In this document: one piece after another, positions 58,540 to 64,000 of the stretch | Position numbering within the stretch: position 1 is the first letter of the stretch | Layout: each line of letters begins with the position of its first letter | DNA from: Sphingomonas paucimobilis NBRC 13935 | GTDB taxonomy: Bacteria; Pseudomonadota; Alphaproteobacteria; Sphingomonadales; Sphingomonadaceae | Length of the DNA: 64,000 bases | Assembly (NCBI RefSeq): GCF_000739895.2 | Contig: NZ_BBJS01000030.1 | Coordinates: 289,900-353,899 of the forward strand | Direction of reading: 5' to 3' | Made by a program: the position numbers and the translations under genes | The notes under the pieces: model-generated | The model's database searches: none | Told to the model about the DNA's origin: nothing | The model's input: the letters and a program-made list of their open reading frames with translations, nothing else

Positions 58540-60018
58540 ATGAGTGCCGATGTGAATGATGGTTTGGCACCGGGGGTCGAGGCGGTTACGAGCGGAGCGG
58601 GCAGCAAGGAAGCCCCCCAGACACGCGGCTATCGCATCATCGCCCTCGTCGTCGCGTCCGCGCTGTTCATGCAGCAGCTGGACGGCACCGTGCTGACCGT
58701 CGCGCTACCCACCATGGCGCGCGATCTAGGCAGCCCCGCGACGGGGCTCAGCCTGGCACTGACCAGCTATCTGCTTGCCCTGGCGCTGTTCATCCCCGCG
58801 AGCGGAACGCTGGCCGATCGGTTCGGGTCGCGCACCATCTTCTGTTCGGCGATCGTCATCTTCCTGCTCGGCTCGGTGGCCTGCGCACAGGCGGGTTCAC
58901 TGCCGGTGCTGGTCGTCGCGCGCTTCGTACAGGGGATCGGCGGCGCGATGATGGTGCCGGTGGGGCGGCTCGTCCTGCTACGCAGCGTCGCCAAGGAGGA
59001 TATGGTCCAGGCGCTGTCCTGGCTGGTGATGCCGGCACTGGCCGGGCCGATCCTGGGGCCGCCGCTGGGCGGCTTCATCGTCACCTGGCTCGACTGGCGC
59101 TGGATCTTCTATCTCAACATCCCGATCGGCATATTGGGCATACTGGGGTCGATCTTCCTCATCCCCGATGTGCGCGGCGATCCGCGCACCCGGTTCGACG
59201 TGTCGGGCTTTCTCCTGTCGGGCGCATCGCTGGGATGCCTGTTGTTCGGGTTCGAGCTGGCGAGCCGGCCGGGCACCGGGCTGGTCGCACTTGGCCTGCT
59301 GGTCGTCGGGCTGGTACTGGGGCTCGCCTATCTCCGCCATGCCCGGCATACATATGAACCGATCCTCGACCCCGGCCTGATGCGCGTACCGACCTTCCGC
59401 CTGTCGGTAATCGGCGGCTCGCTGACCCGGATCACGCAAGGGGCTCAACCCTTCCTGCTGCCGCTGATGTTCCAGATCGGCTTCGGCATGACCGCGGCGC
59501 GGACGGGGACGATCACCATGGCCGGGGCAATCGGCGCGCTGGCGATGAAGGCGCTGGCGCCGCGCGTCCTGCGCCGCTGGGGATTTCGACGCAGCCTGAT
59601 CGTCTCCGGGCTGGTCAGCAGCGCGGGCTATGCGACCTGCGCACTGTTCCGCCCCGATTGGCCGATCGTGGCGATCATGATGGTGCTGGCGGTGTCGGGC
59701 TTCTTCACCTCGTTCCAGTTCACCGGGTTCAACGCCATCGCCTATGCCGATATCGAAAAGGATCGAATGAGCGCCGCGACCAGCTTTTACGCGACCTTCC
59801 AGCAACTGACGCTGTCGCTGGGCATCTGCACCGCCGCGACTGTGCTGGAGTTGGGCACCTGGCTGGGCAACCGCGCCCAGCCCTCACTCACCGACTTCTC
59901 CATCGCCTTTGTCGTGGTCGCGACGATCTCCGCCTCGGCGATCATCTGGAACCGCCGCTTTGCCACCGATGCCGGCGCGGCGATGAGCGGTCATCACCCG
60001 ACCGACGACGGGGCGTAA
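58540..60018 (+). CDS. MFS exporter, DHA2 (EmrB/QacA) family
   Basis: About 492 residues from ATG 58540; ATG 58510 is an alternative and both have weak ribosome sites. 14 helices are expected. Motifs: FMQQLDGTVLTVALPTMARD (motif D1 with acidic residue in helix 1), LADRFGSRTIFCSAIVIF (motif A) and PALAGPILGPPLGGFIVTWL (motif C of antiporters). It is likely a proton-driven drug or metabolite exporter. The upstream Fur box may link it to iron. Confidence 0.9.
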   Translation: MSADVNDGLAPGVEAVTSGAGSKEAPQTRGYRIIALVVASALFMQQLDGTVLTVALPTMARDLGSPATGLSLALTSYLLALALFIPASGTLADRFGSRTIFCSAIVIFLLGSVACAQAGSLPVLVVARFVQGIGGAMMVPVGRLVLLRSVAKEDMVQALSWLVMPALAGPILGPPLGGFIVTWLDWRWIFYLNIPIGILGILGSIFLIPDVRGDPRTRFDVSGFLLSGASLGCLLFGFELASRPGTGLVALGLLVVGLVLGLAYLRHARHTYEPILDPGLMRVPTFRLSVIGGSLTRITQGAQPFLLPLMFQIGFGMTAARTGTITMAGAIGALAMKALAPRVLRRWGFRRSLIVSGLVSSAGYATCALFRPDWPIVAIMMVLAVSGFFTSFQFTGFNAIAYADIEKDRMSAATSFYATFQQLTLSLGICTAATVLELGTWLGNRAQPSLTDFSIAFVVVATISASAIIWNRRFATDAGAAMSGHHPTDDGA

Positions 60019-60030
60019 GCAGCGGGCGCC

Positions 60031-61191
60031 TTACAGGACGGGCGGGCGGGTGGCGAGGATATCGGGCGTGATCTGGCCGATATCGGTCGCGCCGGTCAGC
60101 GCCATGGCGACACGCATCTCGGCCTCGACAAGCTGCAACAGATGCGACACGCCCGCCTGCCCGCCGCCCGCCAGCGCATAGACCCAGGCACGGCCGAGCA
60201 GCACGCCCTGCGCGCCTAGCGCCAGCATCCGCACCACGTCCAGCCCCGACCGCACTCCGCCATCGGCGAGCACGGTCAACTGGTCCCCCACCGCCTCGGC
60301 GATCGGCGGCAGCGCACGGGCGCTCGACAGGACGCCGTCCAGCTGACGTCCGCCATGGTTGGACACGACGATCCCGTCCGCCCCGATCCCGGCGGCGGCA
60401 CGCGCATCCTCGGCATCGAGAATGCCCTTGATGATCAGCGGCCCGTCCCAGGTGTCGCGGATGAAATCCAGGTCCCGCCAACTGACCGTCGGATCGAAAT
60501 TGTTGCGCATCCAGGCGAAGAAATCCTCCAGCCCGGTATTCTTACCCAGCACCGGCGCGACATTGCCGAGCTGGTGCGGGCGGCCATGGATGCCGACATC
60601 CCAGGCCCAGCGCGGATGCATCACCCCCTGCCACATCCGCCGCAGCGCGCCGGTCAGCCCCGGATTGCCCGCCAGCCCCGAATGATAGTCGCGGTAGCGC
60701 GAACCCGGCACCGGCATGTCGACGGTGAAGACCAGCGCCGAACAACCCAGCGCCTTCGCCTTGGCCAGCAATTCGCGCATGAAGCCGCGATCGCGGATCA
60801 TATAGAGCTGGAACCAGAAGGGATCGGCAACAGCCGCCGCCACCTCACCCAGCGGACAGGCGGAAACGGTCGAGAGACAGAAAGGCACGCCCGCCTTCTC
60901 GGCCGCGCGCGCCGCCTGAACCTCGCCGCGACGCGCATTCATGCCGGCAAGGCCGACCGGCGCCAGCGCGACCGGTAGCGCCTGTCGACGGCCGAAAAGC
61001 GTCGTTGACACATCGATGGTCGACACGTCGCGCAGGATGCGCTGGCGCAGCGCCACCGCCTCCAGATCGGTGATGTTCCGGCGCAGCGTCACCTCGGCAT
61101 AGGAGCCGCCATCGATATATTCGAACAGAAAGGGCGGCAGCCGGCGCTTGGCGAGCGTGCGATAATCGAGCGCGGAGGCGGCCTTCCTCAT
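60031..61191 (-). CDS. lldD: FMN-dependent L-lactate dehydrogenase
   Basis: 386 residues of the alpha-hydroxy-acid oxidase family. [17 protein letters not shown] at the N-terminus, [18 protein letters not shown], and the active-site motif [12 protein letters not shown] with catalytic His279, then [20 protein letters not shown] for FMN phosphate. It oxidises L-lactate to pyruvate and passes electrons to the quinone pool at the inner membrane. Ends 12 bp after the convergent MFS gene. Confidence 0.93.
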   Translation of the reverse strand: MRKAASALDYRTLAKRRLPPFLFEYIDGGSYAEVTLRRNITDLEAVALRQRILRDVSTIDVSTTLFGRRQALPVALAPVGLAGMNARRGEVQAARAAEKAGVPFCLSTVSACPLGEVAAAVADPFWFQLYMIRDRGFMRELLAKAKALGCSALVFTVDMPVPGSRYRDYHSGLAGNPGLTGALRRMWQGVMHPRWAWDVGIHGRPHQLGNVAPVLGKNTGLEDFFAWMRNNFDPTVSWRDLDFIRDTWDGPLIIKGILDAEDARAAAGIGADGIVVSNHGGRQLDGVLSSARALPPIAEAVGDQLTVLADGGVRSGLDVVRMLALGAQGVLLGRAWVYALAGGGQAGVSHLLQLVEAEMRVAMALTGATDIGQITPDILATRPPVL

Positions 61192-61474
61192 GCCGAACGG
61201 CCCGTCGCGATGGCGGTCGCCAGGGCCCGTTTCCCTCGCGCCTGTTCCCGTCCGGTGGTTCGATCCTGCATCCGCCTGCCCTTTCCGATCGATCGCGCTT
61301 CGGCGACCTCGCTGTCCCTACACTCCGATCCGGCGTGATGGTCAATGGCCCGGACAGGCTCTTGCATCCGGTCACCACGGGATGCGATCGCGGGGCCGGG
61401 TGTTCGCGAAGGATGGGCAGGTTTGGGCACCGGTTCGGCCGCCGGTGATGTCCGATCGTGCGGAGCCATTTGCC

Positions 61475-62444
61475 ATGCCCGTTCCCCTGCCGCGCCGTGT
61501 CAGCGCCATTCGCCGTTTCCTCAATTCGCAGGCCTCGTCGGGCATCATCCTGATGGCCGCCGCCGCGCTCGCACCGCTGATCGCCAATTCGCCGCTGCGC
61601 GAGGCCTATGCGCATTTGCTCCACATAGGCGTCGGCTCGCTGTCGCTCGGTCATGCGATCAATGACGGACTGATGGCGATCTTCTTCCTGCTCGTCGGGT
61701 TGGAGATCAAGCGCGAGATGCTGGATGGTCAGTTGTCGAGTTGGCCGCGTCGGCTGCTGCCCGGCATCGCGGCGCTGGGCGGAACGATCTGTCCCGCGCT
61801 CGTCTATCTGGCGTTCAATCGCGGCGGTGCGGTGGTGCGGTGGTGCGGTGGTGCGGTGGCGGGATGGGCGATCCCGGCGGCGGCCGACATCGCCTTTGCG
61901 CTGGCGGTCATCATGCTGGTCGGCGACCGGGCATCCATGCGACGATCGCCGGCGTGCTGCTGGCCCTCACCATCCCCTGCAGCGCACGCCCGCGCGCTCG
62001 GACTGCGACGGCGCGGACAGCCCGCTCCACCGACTGGAGCACCGGCTGCATGGCCCGGTCGGTTTCGTCATCCTGCCGCTATTCGGGCTGGCCAATGCCG
62101 GCGTGCCGATCCTGGGCCTGCCTGCCGGCGCGCTGTTATCGCCGGTGACGCTGGGCGTCGGGGTCGGACTGCTACTCGGCAAGGTTGTCGGCGTGTTTGG
62201 GATGACCAGCCTCGCCGTCCGCTTCGGCCTCGCCGATCGCCCGGCCCATGCCAGCCAGAGCCAGTTGTTCGGCATGGCCCTGCTATGCGGTATCGGATTT
62301 ACGATGAGCATCTTCATCACACTGCTCGCCTTCCCGGGCGATCCGCTGCTTCAGGCCGAGGCGAAGATCGGTGTGCTGATGGAGTCGATCCTGTCGGGGC
62401 TGCTCGGCTATTCGGTGCTACGACGAGCCCATCGCGAAGGTTAA
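61475..62444 (+). pseudogene. nhaA: Broken Na+/H+ antiporter gene
   Basis: NhaA N-terminus is clear (RRFLNSQASSGIILMAAAAL, MAIFFLLVGLEIKREMLDGQ, GWAIPAAADIAFALAVIMLV). Sequence then jumps near 61932 from helix IV to the GIHATIAGVLLALTIP region of helix VIII in another frame, losing about 100 codons that include the essential DD pair. A second frame change near 61995 precedes SPLHRLEHRLHGPVGFVILP, and the C-terminus is intact (LLCGIGFTMSIFITLLAFPG). Start ATG 61475 has GGAG. It cannot make a functional antiporter. Confidence 0.85.
61826..61857 (+). repeat. Four tandem copies of GGTGCGGT in nhaA
   Basis: Perfect 8-bp units. The protein has eight extra residues (VVRWCGGA-like) at a point where family members read NRGGAVAGW, which equals three added units (24 bp). 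Confidence 0.8.
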
Positions 62445-62455
62445 ATCGGGCACAT

Positions 62456-62509
62456 CCTTTCCCCTGCGAGGAGAGGCGGCAGGCCAAAGGCCTGGCGGAG
62501 GGTGCCACC
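62456..62509. repeat. Intergenic palindromic repeat element
   Basis: CCTTTCCCCTGCGAGGAGAGG followed by GGCAGGCCAAAGGCCTGGCG, two nested hairpins, similar to 57509-57551. It fills most of the 150-bp gap after nhaA. Confidence 0.6.
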
Positions 62510-62594
62510 TGTCGTGCGGCAAGGCGCCTTTGGTGCGGCAAGTCCCACCGGCTTTGGCTTTGCCTTGGCGGCATCGACGCGATAGGCAGCCCAT

Positions 62595-62954
62595 ATGATA
62601 CGGCTCGGCTGGCTTGCCCTGGGATGCCTGTTCGTCGGGCTCGGCATGATCGGGGCGGTCCTGCCGCTGATGCCGACGACGATCTTCCTGATCCTGGCGA
62701 CGGGGTGTTTCGCGCGGTCCTCGCCACGGCTGGAGGCGTGGCTGCTGAACCATCCGCGCTTCGGCCCCACCCTGCGCGACTGGCGGGAGCGCGGCGCGAT
62801 CGGCCCCCGCGCCAAGGCGATGGCCTGTGGCGGCATGACCCTGGGCTATGGGCTGTTCCTGTTCGGCGCGCGGCCGGGGCCGGGGCTCGCCGTGCTGGTG
62901 GCGGTGGTGATGGGCGGCTGTGCGGCTTTCGTCCTGTCCCGCCCCGGCCGCTGA
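62595..62954 (+). CDS. DUF454 (YbaN-like) inner-membrane protein
   Basis: 119 residues, three or four membrane helices, with GCLFVGLGMIGAVLPLMPTT, IFLILATGCFARSSPRLEAW and LLNHPRFGPTLRDWRERGAI, the DUF454 signature. Function of the family is unknown to me. Good length match. Confidence 0.9.
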   Translation: MIRLGWLALGCLFVGLGMIGAVLPLMPTTIFLILATGCFARSSPRLEAWLLNHPRFGPTLRDWRERGAIGPRAKAMACGGMTLGYGLFLFGARPGPGLAVLVAVVMGGCAAFVLSRPGR

Positions 62955-62968
62955 CGGTTGCGCTTCGG

Positions 62969-62996
62969 ATATACGGACCATATACGCTCCGTATAT
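62969..62996. promoter_or_regulatory. Palindrome overlapping the ParD-like start codon
   Basis: ATATACGGA (62969-62977) and TCCGTATAT (62988-62996), with a further ATATACG in the centre. The right arm covers the AT of the start codon. Typical of an autoregulatory antitoxin operator. Confidence 0.6.
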
Positions 62997-63204
62997 GGGC
63001 ATTGTAAAAATCGACGATCAGCTTCACGAAGACATTCGCCGCGCCAGCACCGTCATGTGTCGGTCGATCAACGCGCAGGCCGAATTCTGGATGAAGATGG
63101 GCATGCTGGCCGAGGCCAATCCAACGCTGAGCTTCCACGAGATCGTGAAGGCGCAGATGGCCGCCGCCGACATCGCCCCGCCGACGGCGACGCTGGTCGC
63201 CTGA
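62995..63204 (+). CDS. ParD-like antitoxin-family protein
   Basis: 69 residues: MGIVKIDDQLHEDIRRASTV, MCRSINAQAEFWMKMGMLAE, a ribbon-helix-helix pattern matching the ParD-like family (PF11903-type). No ParE-like toxin follows; instead the next gene is a methionine aminopeptidase one base away, a pairing seen in other genomes. It probably represses its own operon. Confidence 0.8.
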   Translation: MGIVKIDDQLHEDIRRASTVMCRSINAQAEFWMKMGMLAEANPTLSFHEIVKAQMAAADIAPPTATLVA

Positions 63205-63205
63205 C

Positions 63206-63970
63206 ATGATCAAGACATCGGACGAACTGGCGTTGATGCGCGTGTCGGGGCGGCTGTTGGCGCGCGTGTTCGAGATGCTGGACGGGCTGTCGCTCGCCGG
63301 CATGTCGACGCTGGCGGTCAATGATCTGGTCGAGCGGTTCATCACCCATGACCTGGCCGCCCGCCCCGCCAGCAAGGGGCAATATGGCTTTGCCTATGTG
63401 CTCAACAGTTCGATGAACCAGGTGGTGTGCCACGGCGTGCCGAGCGCGGACGATGTGATCCGCGACGGCGACATCGTGAACCTGGACATCACGCTGGAAA
63501 AAAACGGCTTCATCGCCGATTCGAGCAAGACCTATATGGTCGGCGAGGTCTCGCCCGCCGCGCGCAAGATCGTCCGCGTCGCGCAGGCCGCGATGTGGAA
63601 GGGCATCGCCCAGGTCCGTCCCGGCGCGCGGCTGGGCGATATTGGCGCGGCGATCGAGCGCCATGCCAAGGCGCATGGCTGCTCGGTGGTGCGCGATTAT
63701 TGCGGCCACGGCATCGGCCGCGAGATGCATGAGGAGCCGAACATCCTCCATTTCGGCCGGCCCGGCGCCGGCCCGGCGCTGCGCGAGGGGATGACCTTCA
63801 CCGTCGAGCCGATGATCAACGCCGGCACCCACCGCGTGTCGACCGCCGAGGATGGCTGGACCGTGGTGACGAACGACGGAAAGCTATCGGCGCAGTTCGA
63901 GCATACGGTCGCGGTGACGAAGACCGGCGTCGAGGTGCTGACCCTGCGGGAGGGTGAGAAGGTGGGCTGA
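63206..63970 (+). CDS. map: Methionine aminopeptidase, type I
   Basis: 254 residues. Metal ligands are all present: Asp94 (NLDITLEKNGF), Asp105 (FIADSSKTY), His168 (YCGHGIGREMHEEPNILHFG), Glu201 (TFTVEPMIN) and Glu232 (SAQFEHTVAVT). It removes the initiator methionine from new proteins. Complete within the window, coupled to the ParD-like gene. Confidence 0.95.
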   Translation: MIKTSDELALMRVSGRLLARVFEMLDGLSLAGMSTLAVNDLVERFITHDLAARPASKGQYGFAYVLNSSMNQVVCHGVPSADDVIRDGDIVNLDITLEKNGFIADSSKTYMVGEVSPAARKIVRVAQAAMWKGIAQVRPGARLGDIGAAIERHAKAHGCSVVRDYCGHGIGREMHEEPNILHFGRPGAGPALREGMTFTVEPMINAGTHRVSTAEDGWTVVTNDGKLSAQFEHTVAVTKTGVEVLTLREGEKVG

Positions 63971-63978
63971 AGTGTGTT

Positions 63979-63997
63979 CCTCCCCTGTAAGGGGAGG
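63979..63997. repeat. Palindromic intergenic repeat at the window end
   Basis: CCTCCCCTGTAAGGGGAGG, 7-bp arms, closely related to the hairpin at 57609. It may continue past the window. Confidence 0.6.
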
Positions 63998-64000
63998 TGG

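Noticed and set aside
1..64000. CRISPR arrays, rRNA and tRNA genes
   Set aside because: No regular spacer-repeat arrays were seen and no cloverleaf with a plausible anticodon arm or rRNA core was recognised by eye.

Overview
The window is GC-rich and reads as an alphaproteobacterial, Sphingomonas-like chromosome. The grounds are the FecI/FecR/TonB-receptor wiring, a GH29 fucosidase beside an OprB-type porin, short palindromic intergenic repeats of a type I recall from sphingomonads, and GTG/TTG starts with ATGA/GTGA overlaps throughout. It divides into chromosomal genes (1-15,219), a complete Mu-like transposable prophage (15,220-54,608, 39,389 bp) and chromosomal genes again (54,609-64,000).

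Left flank. Positions 1-6953 (minus strand) hold an ECF sigma factor, a FecR anti-sigma factor, an STN-type TonB-dependent receptor, a hemophilin (HphA)-like secreted protein and a Slam-type outer-membrane exporter. This looks like a self-regulated haem-acquisition system with iron boxes in front of it. Positions 7482-12783 hold a sulfide/persulfide detoxification locus: persulfide dioxygenase-like metallo-hydrolase, two YeeE/YedE channel genes, a DUF442-sulfide:quinone oxidoreductase fusion and a TauE/SafE exporter leftward, with a 1-Cys peroxiredoxin and a cysteine-free ArsR regulator rightward. A Tat-exported GH29 alpha-L-fucosidase and the 3' end of a carbohydrate porin follow.

Prophage. 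It sits inside the porin gene. The 5-bp duplication TTCGG (15215-15219 and 54609-54613) flanks an element that begins TGTAG and ends CTACA. Removing the element and one duplication restores one in-frame porin of about 396 residues. The genome is organised around a central switch at 33.1-34.1 kb, with a Ner-like regulator leftward and a LexA/S24-type repressor rightward, overlaid by six 12-bp CCGA-N4-TCGG palindromes. The left arm carries transposase A, ATPase B, about a dozen small early genes, GemA and a Mor-type activator. It then continues with DUF2730, DUF3486, terminase, portal, a set of small genes, MuF and a two-gene secreted/deacetylase operon. The right arm carries protease/scaffold, decoration protein, capsid, connector and completion proteins, tail tube, G/GT chaperones with a canonical -1 slippery site, tape measure, a J-like tip protein, fibre, endolysin, holin-like protein and lipoprotein. 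There is a tube protein but no sheath, so a long non-contractile (siphovirus) tail is expected. Five copies of a 12-bp dyad motif (TGCRCYRGYGCA, one with a mismatch) stand just before five late operons on both arms. They are the best candidates for the binding site of the Mor-like activator.

Right flank. After the 5' half of the porin come a methyl-accepting chemotaxis protein, two small minus-strand genes with a Fur box, a DHA2-type MFS exporter, an FMN L-lactate dehydrogenase (lldD), a broken nhaA with an internal deletion and an 8-bp tandem repeat, a DUF454 membrane protein, and a ParD-like gene coupled to a type I methionine aminopeptidase.
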